NCBI GenBank assembly: GCA_963965975.1
Contig: OZ014415.1
Location: forward strand, 4,717,001-4,781,000
From: Xestospongia bergquistia
Lineage: Eukaryota; Porifera; Demospongiae; Haplosclerida; Petrosiidae
Reading direction: 5' to 3'
DNA: 64,000 bases
Under the pieces are notes generated by a model, which was not told the origin of the DNA, did not search any database, and worked only from the letters and a program-made list of their open reading frames with translations. Each line of letters opens with the position of its first letter. Position 1 is the stretch's first letter. Positions 23,755 to 34,600 of this stretch are shown in pieces. A program made the position numbers and the translations under genes.

Positions 23755-24300
23755 GCTGTTCAGTAGCAGAAGTGCATATGGAAAATGTTCCACCAGATTA
23801 TATAGAAACCATCAAAACTTATGTCAACTCAGGTACATAATAAATTACATAAATACTGAGTGATTATAATTTCAATCTTTGGTAACTTTAGGCTGGGATG
23901 GAGACAATGAAGTTAATTATATAATGGATCGTAAGCATACTGTTCTATAAATTCTATGTTGTGATTGATATTTAGTAGAAGATTTAGAGGACAATGACAT
24001 ACTACTTCCATCATTTACATCTGAACCAGTAATAGATAAGGATGATATATTTTGTACTGAACAAAAATGGGGCAAGGAATTTTACCTTAAAAGTTATCCA
24101 AACTTCAGACGTGACAAATCAGATCAGTATGTTTTTCATATATGTGAATACTATAGATAATATTCTATCATTGTATCAGTGACTGCATATTTACAAGAGG
24201 GTTCATTAGAACAACAATCAAAGCAAATGAAGTGTGTTTACAAATATCATATAAAATTCATGTTTTTATGATACAAAATAGCACACAATCAGACAACTAT
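23755..24300 (+). CDS. C-terminal region of the USP-Ulp1 gene, before the piggyBac insertion
   Basis: Exons continue in phase after the protease domain: VAEVHMENVPPDYIETIKTY (to about 23,831), GWDGDNEVNYIMD (23,893-23,931), LEDLEDNDILLPSFTSEPVI.. ending FYLKSYPNFRRDKSDH (about 23,977-24,127), DCIFTRGFIRTTIKANE (about 24,180-24,232) and HTIRQLL (24,282-24,300). The last exon is cut by piggyBac at a TTAA. The region is acidic (a run of Asp/Glu near 23,980) and resembles no domain I know. It is probably a family-specific tail. Confidence 0.7.
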
Positions 24301-24494
24301 TAACCCTTTGACGCACGCGGATGCAAAATTGCATCCACCCGGGCGGTTCGAACTCGGGCGCGGATGCAAATTTGCATCCACCACTATGAACACGTCTCAA
24401 GCAACTTATTCTTTTGTAAAACGCGAACTAAACTTGTCAAAGCATCATTACTGTATTCTATCTAACTGGCCATTGCTCAATCTAACAGAAGAAA

Positions 24495-25858
24495 CGAGCG
24501 CTTACCCCCTCATCCTGAGTTTTTTAACGAGTACATGGATGGTATTCCTAGCGAGGATTAGGATGATGATTTGATGGCTACGTGGACAATCCTTTAATCC
24601 TCAATGATGGAGAGGCAGCAGAACTATTCCATTAGACATAATCCTGTACCAGATGATACTATTTTGTAAGCATTAGCCCCACCTAATTAAGATAATGAGC
24701 ATTCCATCAGCCACAATATTGCTGATACTGATGCAGGCAACACCAGCTCCCTCCATTCCATTCCATTCGTCTATCCCATGCACTCACTTCCTACTAAGCC
24801 TACACCTACTTTAGTTCAAAAGTTATCAGAAACTACACCTATCAGTGCTGTTACTCCTGAGCAACTACTTATAGGTCCTATCAATCCTTGTCATCAACAA
24901 CGAGACCAAACACCTCCTACTTGTAAACCTGATAGGTACTTATATAATACATGGTTTTTACACAGAAATGGTAAATAATAATAATCTTTTATAGTACAAG
25001 CATTTACTGCTGTACCAGGCATCACTGATAACATCATGTGCACACTATTGGCGTTTTTTCAATCAGTTCTTTACTTCTGAAGTGAAAGATCGCATTTATA
25101 CTGCGACAGTCTGATTTGATGAACAAGAGCTTGCATCATCTGAGGAATACCTGGATATGCATCGTCATGCATGTGGTAATGAGTGGAGAAGAAACCCTAT
25201 GGACAGAAGTGAAGTCAATCCTTTCTTGGCAATCATTATAACAATGGGTGTTATTGGTTATCCAACTTTGAGGTAATTATATAAAAAGGCTAATTTAATT
25301 GTATTCATCTCTGGTAATTAATTCATTGTCTGGTAATAATGTTCATTGTATTTTAATAATATTATAAATCATCACCAATGAATACTGTTATCAAAGAATA
25401 TAAATATGAAAGCTTTATTATAAAGTACAGCTTTATTAGCTAATTAAGCGACTATGAATTTTATTAGCTCTTTTCTAAAAAAAACTTTAGGCATTTGTAA
25501 TTAGAAATACATATAGTACAAATAATTAGATCTTACTGGAGTACGAAGTGGCCATTTTACAATGAGTCACTCACAGCAATTATGTCTGTTAGAAGATTCG
25601 AGTTATTAATGAAGTACTTTCATTTAAATGATTCAACCAAAATGCGAGAACGAGGTAGCACCAACTACGATAAGTTGTACAAGATTCATCCTCTACCTGA
25701 CCTTATCATTACAGCGTTTAAATGAGCCTACACACCAGAAAAAATATATCAGTGGACGAGAGTATTATAGGATTCATAGGGACGCTTAGTTGGATTCAAT
25801 ATATGGCAAAAAGGCCTACTAAGGGGGGGATCAAAGTCTGGGTAGCTGCACGATGTAA
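24495..25858 (+). pseudogene. piggyBac transposase (DDE_Tnp_1_7), N-terminal half, broken
   Basis: The acidic N-terminus appears as PHPEFFNEYMDGIPSED followed by a stop (near 24,560). A Pro/Thr-rich stretch follows at 24,778-24,978. The core starts near 25,060 with EVNPFLAIIITMGVIGYPTLR. After an apparent intron it continues YWSTKWPFYNESLTAIMSVR.. FELLMKYFHLND and YDKLYKIHPLPDLIITAFK. It ends with NISVDESIIGF, which carries the first catalytic Asp (25,755-25,757), and GGIKVWVAARC. In-frame stops lie at 25,112-25,114 and 25,723-25,725. The last two catalytic Asp residues and the Cys-rich C-terminal domain are absent. The enzyme cannot be active. Confidence 0.87.
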
Positions 25859-26066
25859 GATATGCAAAACATCTTTACATGTACATTAATGTTTTAAGAT
25901 TTAAATACTTAAATTATCTACAATCAACCCTTACTCAATATTCAGACTTCATTTATTTCTTCATGTACTATATACTTATATATATTACCTACTGATAATA
26001 AGAAACCACAAACACAGACACACACACAAAATTATCTACTGATAACAAGAAACCACAAACACACAC

Positions 26067-26560
26067 CTTACATTATACATACACTAGCAAACAATTGCCA
26101 CTCTTTGCCTGACTATATGTTGTATCTATATGTACATGCTTCTCTTCCTGGCTGTGTGTGCATGTTGTGTATGTACACACGCACACACACATACACTTAC
26201 ATTATACATACACTAGCAAACAGTTAGCCACACATTGCCTGACTGAATGTTGTGTGTATATGTAGATGCTTCTCTCTTGGCTGTGTGTATGTGCACACAC
26301 ACATACACTTACATTATACATATACTAGCAAACAGTTATAATATATTGCCACTCATTGCTTGACGGTATGTTATGTCTATATGTAGATGCTTCTCTTTTA
26401 GCTGTGTGTATATGCACACACACATACACTTACATTATACATACACTAGCAAACAGTTATAATATATTGCCACACTTTGCCTGACTGTATGTTGTGTCTA
26501 TACATACATGCTTCTCTTCCTGCCTGTGTCTTTGTGTGTGTACGTTAGTGGTGTGTCTTT
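26067..26560. repeat. Minisatellite inside piggyBac, 112-129-bp unit
   Basis: CTTACATTATACATACACTAGCAAACA starts units at 26,067, 26,196, 26,308 and 26,429, giving four copies. Each also holds a TTGCCTGACTGTATGTTGTG-like segment and a GATGCTTCTCT segment, and units are separated by CA-rich stretches. It occupies the place where the second half of the transposase would be expected. Confidence 0.85.
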
Positions 26561-27145
26561 ATAGAAGATACTATACTCACCTAGTTATAAATCATCCAAA
26601 AGGAAGATTAGAAGACTCATTTTAAGGTTATAATACTATAAGTGAAGAAACAGCAGGTAGAATACTACAAGAAACAAATACTTACTTCAGTCAATTGCTT
26701 TCTTCCCCAATTGAAAGCTCCACCCAAATAAATTGACAGGATGTGATTGTGTCATTATGAGATGTGTCCAAGAAAACCTTCGTTGTGCACTTAGTTTACA
26801 TCGTTTGGCTAAGAACAAAGTGTCAACAGACTCACCACACAACAAATAAATCAACTGTATGTTCATAAAAATGATCACTCGAGCTCTACTGCTTCAGAAC
26901 TGGCTTCGAAATGTAAGCGTTTTTTGTCGTAGTATACTACAGAGTTTAGCTTTCATTTTATGGTTTTTCTTGTTGTTAAGGTAACAACAACAGCCTACCT
27001 ACACCCTCACACTAGCTACTAACCTGAAAGCGTCGTCTTGTTGCTACAGTAAGCTTTTAAAGCGTTGCTATTGTTGAAAAACATTATTCAAAAAGTAGCC
27101 GCCCATGGGCGTGATTACAATTAATTTGCCCCGCCCGTCAAAGGG
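26561..27145. other. Right part of piggyBac, non-coding
   Basis: No transposase motif is seen. TTGTTGTTA (26,970-26,978) and TAACAACAA (26,982-26,990) form a perfect 9-bp inverted repeat with a 3-nt loop. A 63-codon minus-strand frame at 26,687-26,878 has no recognisable motif. Confidence 0.5.
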
Positions 27146-27149
27146 TTAA

Positions 27150-27548
27150 ATGGAGAATGTTATAGTGACTTTGTTAAAGTAAAGTATGTGGATGATGATT
27201 GGCCAATTGACCTTGATGATATGGTGAGAATATCAGTCTAACAAACAATTACTTCATACAGTTTCATGTAGGTAATGGAAATTAATTACTATTTACTTGC
27301 TTTGGCGAGTGATTGTCTAAAAAACCTGTTTTCTATTTAAATGATTTTATGAAATCAATTGTCTGGCCACAGGTAATTCCAGATAATAAGTCGTAACCTA
27401 TAACCTCATTGAATTATACTTACAGATTCTCACTTTGTCAATAACGGAGAAATTTCACTTTTCACATGAAAAGGCAGTTAAGTGCCTCGTACAAAGACAG
27501 CTTCCCTTATCCAAACACAAAGTTCTTGATTTTAAGTTATTAACTTGA
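27150..27548 (+). CDS. 3' exons of the USP-Ulp1 gene, after the piggyBac insertion
   Basis: The interrupted exon resumes with NGECYSDFVKVKYVDDDWPI.. and ends DLDDM at 27,223. A 48-nt intron follows (27,224-27,271). The next exon gives VMEINYYLLALASDCLKNLF and then a TAA at 27,338-27,340. If one base is shifted, NDFMKSIVWPQ continues to a donor near 27,371. A last exon (27,426-27,548) then encodes ILTLSITEKFHFSHEKAVKC.. and ends with TGA. The gene therefore ends either at 27,340 or at 27,548. The composition and the short introns match the upstream exons. Confidence 0.65.
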
Positions 27549-28191
27549 ACTCTATTGTAGTGATAGAAATGACATATTGCTGTATTTTAATATGAATCTG
27601 ATAGTCATATTGATCAAATTTGTACTGAAATGCTTTGAAAGAAAGTCAGAAATTTGAATATTAATTGGAAACCCTGAAGTTATATTGGACTTACAAACCA
27701 ATCTTAAGCCAATAAGAGTCTCATATCCTACAACAATTGCACTTGATGCACAATCAATAATGCTTTGAGCAGAGTATACTACACTAATGTTTGCTATTGC
27801 TGCCTAGGCATCAATACAAAAACACTGACCTTCAGAGATCTTTCAGTGCAGTCTCATATCCAAAATAATACAAATTTCCTTGTAGCATTGTCATGTGGTG
27901 ATGAGACATTAATTAGGCATTAATTAGGCTTCTGCAGCAGCACATACCGCGGTTTTAAGATCCACCTACAGGAATGTGCTGCTAACTTCAACAGAGTTGC
28001 TCACCCTCTCCCAAGTATTATACGAGACTATCTTCAATTTCCTTTAATAAGAACAATACAGTCAAGAATATTAAAACAACCACATGAGCTGAGTTCAACT
28101 ATAATAATTATTATAGTCTCGCGTTGCCAGCCCCTCCCTCTCAGAATTTTAATTTGTGGTTGGATCAGCCAAATACACTAGGCCAACAGTA
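27549..28191. other. Spacer, no gene recognised
   Basis: This is AT-rich sequence between the USP-Ulp1 gene and a retroelement fragment. It may contain the unrecognisable 5' part of that retroelement. Confidence 0.45.
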
Positions 28192-29345
28192 TGGTTACTT
28201 CGGAAGACTCAATTACTTGTAAAACCTGACTTCAACTCTGAGGCAAAGAGGGTCTCTGCTGGTTCTGGGATACAGGTCAGTTCAGATAGATTTGAATATC
28301 TTGGAGGTACTTAGCCTATTGGATCTCACAATTCCATAAGACAAATTGCTAAAAATAAGATTAGTCTTTGGTGTGAAAAGTTTAATTCCCTAAACTTCAT
28401 CGCTACGTCCCATCCTCATGGGATAGAGAAACCGGCTATGTTTGCATTAGGACAATTTTCTTTCTCAAATTCGATTTGTGGTCCCTTCATTGAACTTATT
28501 AACAACCAATCAACATCTGCAAACCCAGTGAACTGTAGCTGGAAACAACTCTGGATCAAAACCTTCATTAAAGAAAAGAGAGGAAGTATAAAAAGGATAA
28601 TGCAGCTTTTTCTTTATAACAAACTAGGCCTATGGATCTTTTCTAATGAAAACGGTGGGTCCATCTGGCTCTCAGTTTTACCAATCAAATCTCATGGATT
28701 CACACTACGTAAGACAGCTTTTCTGGATGCATGATATCTCCTCTATGGTTGGTCCTTTAAGAATTCTCCTTCACATTATAATTGTGGCCAACCCTTTACA
28801 ACTGAGCATGTGCTGTCTTGTTCAATGGGGGGTTCCCTCTATAAGACAGAACGAAATATGCAACATTACTGCCTCCTTCCTTTCTGAAGTGTGTTACAAT
28901 GTGTCGATAGAGCCAAGTCTGCAACAACTATCGGGAGAACAGATAGATTACAACATAGCAAATACCAGCCCTTATGCTACCTTGACATTGCAGGAAATGT
29001 GGTATGGGTGGCCGGTTTGAGAGATATTTTTTTGATGTACAGATGTTAATCGTTTTGTCCCTTTAGACTGTCTCGCTCCACTCGTAGCTGTGTATTGTTG
29101 ACATGAGGATGATAAAATGCAACAATGTGACCAACGGGTACTTGAGATAGAACATTCTACCTTCATCCTACTGATTCTCTCAACTTGTGGACGGATAGGC
29201 AAATGTGCAACATCATTCTATAGCATCTCTTCTAAGTGACAAAAGTGAGACATCCTATAATAAGACCATCGAACAGATTAGATGAAAACTGAATTTTGCT
29301 CTATTGCATTCCTCTATTCTCTACATAAGGGGCAGCAGTTTCTCC
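28192..29345 (+). pseudogene. Retroelement protein C-terminus (RT family of marine invertebrates), broken
   Basis: The translation begins LRKTQLLVKPDFNSEAKRVS, a region that follows the RT core in this family (K-T-x-L-V-x-K), and continues to YLGGT before a TAG at 28,312-28,314. It goes on with NGGSIWLSVLPIKSHGF.. AFLDA, a TGA at 28,732-28,734, then YGWSFKNSPSHYNCGQPF and TEHVLSC, a Cys/His cluster. After a frame change it reads PSIRQNEICNITASFLSEVC.. EPSLQQLSGEQ and GRFERYFFDV. Then come QRVLEIEHSTFILLILSTCG.. and KLNFALLHSSILYIRGSS. This order matches a widespread RT-associated protein of cnidarian and sponge genomes, recalled and not searched. The RT catalytic core itself is absent, so the copy is 5'-truncated, and several stops and shifts make it inactive. 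Confidence 0.72.
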
Positions 29346-29423
29346 AAATCGAAACCAATTAAAGAGTCTTCAATAGACCTTTAAGTCAGTTAAGGCATAT
29401 TTTAATAGCTAACTGAGATATAA

Positions 29424-29645
29424 TGATCATTATTATTATTGTTAATTGTTGTTATTATTATAATTTCAGGATGCATTATGTCTCTGCCTATGGCTGGTCC
29501 AATTTTTAAAAAATAACATTATTATTGTCATTGTTACCGTTGTTGTTCTTTTTATTATTACTATTATCATTATTATTATCATAGCTATTACTATTATTAT
29601 TACTTTTATCATCATTATTATTGTTATTATCATTATTAAGTATTA
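29424..29645. repeat. Imperfect (ATT)n microsatellite
   Basis: Two stretches of ATT/GTT/ATC triplets are separated by a short unique sequence (about 29,468-29,518). Confidence 0.9.
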
Positions 29646-29661
29646 CTATTATCAGCAATAT

Positions 29662-30075
29662 AATACGATATGATTACAATAGCCTTAAACCCTAATTTGC
29701 CAGCATGAAGCCTTAAGATTTCTATTGCAAACCGTAATTGATTCGTCATCTATATGAGTAAAAATTGCGAATGGAGTATGTACTGAAGTTTTAGCACAAT
29801 AGATCTATGAGAAAAATGACATGATCCTAATTGGTACGATTACTACAGACTTAAATCCTAATTGCCAAGGATAAAGTCAGAGATGGCTATGGCATTCCTT
29901 ATACCTTATTTATTTTGCGTGAAAATTTCCAATGAAGTAGATATTGAAGTTCAGGCACAAGGTATCTTTGGAAAGTGATGTTAGTAACCAATTAACTTGA
30001 GAAAAATGACATCATCCTAACTGGCATGATTACAACGGACTTACAGCCTAATCATCAAGCATAAAGCCTTTAACA
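29662..30075. repeat. Diverged tandem repeat, about 180-bp unit
   Basis: Blocks like ACGATTACTACAGACTTAAATCCTAATTGCCAAG followed by ATAAAGTC/ATAAAGCC start near 29,666, 29,840 and 30,023. They are accompanied by repeated GAGAAAAATGACATGATCCTAA and GTAGATATTGAAGTTCAGGCACAA segments. There are about two and a half copies, well diverged. Confidence 0.7.
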
Positions 30076-30811
30076 AGTCTATGGCAGTCCTTAACTCAAA
30101 GTATACAATACTTTGATAAAAAAGGTAAGCTTGATCAACTATTGAACAGACTTCAAACTCTTGGTATGACAGATGCCATGAAGTAACATCAGAATAGTAT
30201 GAAAACCTTTTCACTGCTCCTTCACACCCCCTACTGAATTGACTCCAGGTATTGATTGAATAGAAAAGTCAATAGTACATGTACTTTGTGGTAATGTGTT
30301 TGCTCTTTTATTTCTAATAGTGAGTATCAAGTCACTGTTTCAAAACCGAGTTCGCTACCCTGAGAAATCAAGTCATAGAAAGGAGAAAGACATGTCAACG
30401 TACACACTTTTTGGTGACTATTTAGAGGATTGCAAAAGTAAGTAATCCAGCAACCTTGTATCCAACACCCACTACATGTACTTTTCACTTTCTCACTTAC
30501 TCTACCAACACAATACTACAATGACTATAATCAATTTAAACTCAAGCTGAGTTATCTGTGTATGCAGCAGCTTGATAAGGATGGATGGATGGATTGAAAG
30601 CATAGACAAATTTGAGAAGGAACAGAGAGGATTTAAGAGAATCTATTCCTCGAGATATGTATGCACTAAGAAGGCTCTTATAAGGGAGCTGACCATTTAT
30701 ATGTATGCACCTAGAATTCCTGGTTCCTAATCGCTGGGACTTCACTCCTATAACTGGAGTAGTCCACCAACTTATTGTTCAATTAACTATTGACTAGCAA
30801 TGAAGGTGATT
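30076..30811. other. Spacer, nothing convincing
   Basis: I found no recognisable gene. The sequence just upstream of 30,812 may belong to the N-terminal part of the integrase pseudogene but cannot be read. Confidence 0.45.
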
Positions 30812-31605
30812 ACTTTGGGTGTGAGAGGCCATGGTCGACCACCTTTAGACATATGTGAGGATTAAGTTAGATTCTTGGATTTAAATAAACTTAGATTGCA
30901 GCACTGATAGGTTACTCTACACATATGATTCAAAGAAGACTAACAGAATTTGGAATTGAATGTAATTGATTCAGTGAAATAACTAATCAACATTTGCATG
31001 ACCTGGTTAACGAGATTGTAACACTCTTACTGCTTGTGGTATACGATCAATACAGACCCTGCTTAAAGTTAATGGTGAGATATTGCAAAGAGAAAGAGTA
31101 AAAGAGTCTATTCATTGTGTTGACCCCTTGGGATTTGAAACTAGGGTACATAGAACTTTTCATTGTCAGCAATATAATGTTGGCAGATTGATGGATATCA
31201 CAAAGTTATGAGGCGGCTATTAGTAATACATGAAGGAATAGATGTATATAGCCGAGTTCCAGTTTACTTAAAAGTAGCCTCTACTAACAAAGCTGTGACT
31301 GTTTTTAATGCATTTCTGCAAGGTGTCAAGTGTTATGGATTACCATCTCATGTACATTCGGAGTGTGGAGGAGAAAATGTTCTAGTTGGACACTTCATGC
31401 TTGAGCATTTCAAGAAAGGTCTGGAGAGTGGAAGTTTCATCTGTGGTTGAAGTGTCCACAACCAAAGAATAGAACGTTTATGGAGAGAAGGTTGCATTAG
31501 ATTCTATTACTTCCTGTTCTATTCACTGGAAGAAGTAGGTCTATTAGATTCAGTTAGTGAAGTTGATATATGTGCCCTCAACTTTTTGTTTATCTACCAA
31601 TTATA
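30812..31605 (+). pseudogene. DDE integrase-core gene (rve-like family), decayed and truncated
   Basis: An N-terminal GHGRPPLDI and a broken helix-turn-helix region ending RRLTEFGIE precede GIRSIQTLLKVNGEILQRER.. and ESIHCVDPLGFETRV. The catalytic core reads WQIDGYHKV (first Asp, 31,190-31,192), GIDVYSRVPVYLKV, and YGLPSHVHSECGGENV, where the second catalytic Asp of the usual SDxGGEN has become Glu (31,361-31,363). It ends with SVHNQRIERLW (Glu at 31,472-31,474). The second and third acidic residues are 37 apart. A TGA at 31,448-31,450 replaces the Arg expected before SVHNQR. Other stops and shifts lie upstream of 31,090. The reading ends at LNFLFIYQL, exactly where the 143-bp satellite begins. 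The family is found in cnidarians, sponges and fish, recalled and not searched. Confidence 0.8.
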
Positions 31606-34600
31606 AAGTTAGTTTGCATTAACGCTCTAAAGTCTTTAAGTTAAATACTTTAGAAGGTTTAGACTATTGAGAGAAGTTTATAAAGTAAACTGCTCAGTCC
31701 AAAGACGTTATGGCACTAACTAAATAATCACCTATTAACGGTTTAGTAAGTTTGTTTGCATTAACGCTCTACAGTCCTTAAGTTAAAGACTTTAGAAGTT
31801 TTAGACTATTGAGAGAAGTTGATAAAGTAAACTTCTCTGTCTAAAGGACTTTATGGCACTAAGTAAATAAACAGCTATTAACAGTTTAGTTAGTTAGATT
31901 GCATTATCCCTCTAAAGTCTTTAAATTAAAGACTTTAGTAGGTTTAGACTATGGATAGAAGTTTATAAAGTAAACTGCTCAGTCTAATGGACTTTATGGC
32001 TCTAACTAAATAAACAGCTACTAACAGTTTAGTAAGTTAGTTTGCATTAACGCTCTAAAGTCTTTAAGTTAAAGACTTTCGACGGTTTAGACTATTGAGA
32101 GAAGTTTATAAAGTAAACTGCTCAGTCTAAAGGACTTTATGGCACTAACTAAATAAACAGCTATTAACAGTTTAGTAAGTTTGTTTGCATTAACGCTCTA
32201 AAGTCTTTAAGTTAAAGACTTTAGAAGGTTTAGACTATTGAGAGAAGTTTATAAAGTAAACCGCTCAGTCTAAAGGACTTTATGGCGCAAACTAATTAAA
32301 CAGCTATTAACAGCTTAGTAAGTTAGTTTGCATTAACGCTCTAAAGTCTTTAAGTTAAAGACTTTAGAAGGTTTAGACTGTTGAGAGAAGTTTATAAAGT
32401 AAACTGCTCAGTCTAAAGGACTTTATGGCACTAACTAAATAAACAGCTATTAACAGTTTAGTAAGTTAGTTTGCATTAACGCTCTAAAGCCTTTAAGTTA
32501 AAGACTTTAGAAGGTTTAGACTATTGAGAGAAGTTTATAAAATAAACTGCTCAGTCTGAAGGACTTTATGGCACTAACTAAATAAAGAGTATTAACAGTT
32601 TAGTAAGTTTCTTTGCATTAACGCTCTAAAGTCTTTAAGTTAAAGACTTTAGTAGGTTTAAACTATTGAGACAAGTTTATAAAGTAAACTGTTCAGTCTA
32701 AAGGACTTTATGGCACTAACTAAATAAACAGCTATTAACAGTTTAGTAAGTTTGTTTGCATTAACGCTCTAAAGTCTTTAAGTTAAAGACTTTAGAAGGT
32801 TTAGTCTATTGAGAGAAGTTTAAAAAGTAAACTGCTCAGTGTAAAGGACTTTATGGCACTAACTAAATAAACAGCTATTAACAGTTTAGTAAGTTAGTTT
32901 GCATTAACGCTCTAAAGTCTTTAAGTTAAACACTTTAGAGAGTTTAGACTATTGAGAGATTTTTATAAAGTAAACTGCTCAGTTTATAGGACTTTATGGC
33001 ACTAACTAAATAAGCAGCTATTAACAGTTTAGTAAGTTTGTTTGCGTTAACGCTCTAAAGTCTTTAAGTTAAAGACTTTAGAAGGTTTAGACTATTGAGA
33101 GACGTTTATAAAGTAAACTGCTCAGTCTAAAGGACTTTATGGCACTAACTAAATAAACAGCTATTAACAGTTTAGTAAGTTAGTTTGCATTAACGCTCTA
33201 AAGTCTTTAACTTAAAGACTTTAGAAACTTTAGGCTATTGAAAGAATTTTATAAAGTAAATGCTCAGTCTAAAAGACTTTATGGCACTAAATAAATACAC
33301 AGCTATTAACAGTTTAGTAAGTTAGTTTGCATTAACGCTCTAAAGTCTTTAAGTTAAAGACTTTAGAAGGGTTAGTCTATTGAGAGAAGTTTATAAAGTA
33401 AACTGCTCAGTCTAAAGGACTTTATGGCACTAACTAAATAAACAGCTATTAACAGTTTAGTAAGTTAGTTTGCATTAACGCTCTAAAGTCTTTAAGTTAA
33501 AGACTTTAGAAGGTTTAGACTATTGAGAGAAGTTTATAAAATAAACTGCTCAGTCTAAAGGACTTTATGGCACTAACTAAATAAACAGCTATTAACAGTT
33601 GAGTAAGATTGTCTGCATTAACGCTCTAAAGTCTTTAAGTTAAAGACTTTAGAAGGTTTAGACTATTGAGAGAAGTTTATTAAGTAAACTGCTCAGTCTA
33701 AAGGACTTTATATCACTAACTAAATGAACAGCTATTAACTGTTTAGTAAGTTAGTTTGCATTAACGCTCTAAAGTCTTTAAGTTAAAGAGTTTAGAAGGT
33801 TTCAACTATTGACAGAAGTTTATAAAGTAAACTGCTCAGTCTAAAGGACTTTATGGCACTAACTAAATAAACAGCAATTAACAGTTTAGTAAGTTAGTTT
33901 GCATTAACGCTCTAAAGTCTTTAAGTTAAAGACTTTAGTAGGTTTAGACTATTGAGAGAAGTTTATAAAGTAAACTGCTCTGTCTAAAGGACTTTATGGC
34001 ACTAACTAAATAAACAGCTATTAACAGTTTAGTAAGTTAGTTTGCCTTAACGCTCTAAAGTCTTTAAGTTAAAGACTTTTGAAGGGTTAGACTCATCAGA
34101 GAATTTCATAAAGTAAACTGCTCAGTCTAAAGGACTTTATGGCACTAACTAAATAAACAGCTATTAACAGTTTACAAAGTTTGTTTGCATTAACGCTCTA
34201 AAGTCTTTAAGTTAAAGACTTTAGAAGGTTTAGACTATTGAGAGAAGTTTATAAAGTAAACTGCTCAGTTTAAAGGACTTTATGGCACTAACTAAATAAA
34301 CAGCTATTAACAGTTTAGTAAGTTAGTTTGCATTCACGCTCTAAAGTCTTTAAGATAAAGACTTTAGAAGGTTTAGACTATTGAGAGAAGTTGAAAAAGT
34401 AAACTGCTCAGTCTAAAGCATTTTATGGCACTAACTAAATAAACAGCTATTAACAGTTTAGTAAGTTAGTTTGCATTAACGCTCTAAAGTCTTTAAGTTA
34501 AAGACTTTAGAAGGTTTAGACTATTGAGAGAAGTTGAAAAAGTAAACTGCTTATTCTAAAGGACTTTATGGCACTAACTGAATAAACAGCATTTAACAGT

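Larger units (their letters stand above)
24304..27145 (+). mobile_element. Defective piggyBac element inserted in a coding exon
   Basis: The 2,842-bp element is bounded by TTAA on both sides (24,300-24,303 and 27,146-27,149). It begins CCCTTTGACG and ends CGTCAAAGGG, a 10-bp perfect terminal inverted repeat with a looser match further in. TTAA targeting and CCC.. termini are typical of piggyBac. Close to the left end are two 18-bp near-palindromes, GGATGCAAAATTGCATCC (24,319-24,336) and GGATGCAAATTTGCATCC (24,362-24,379), probable transposase-binding repeats. Inside are a broken transposase reading frame in the left half and a minisatellite plus non-coding sequence in the right half. The element interrupts the USP-Ulp1 gene, and removing it with one TTAA leaves an open, in-phase exon. 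Confidence 0.93.

Noticed and set aside
24308-24574. 88-codon plus-strand frame at the piggyBac left end
   Set aside because: It starts inside the terminal repeat and reads through the subterminal palindromes. The transposase-like acidic N-terminus is in another frame.
28972-29202. Minus-strand 76-codon frame
   Set aside because: It is antisense to the retroelement blocks RYFFDV and QRVLEIEHSTF, which match a known family on the plus strand.
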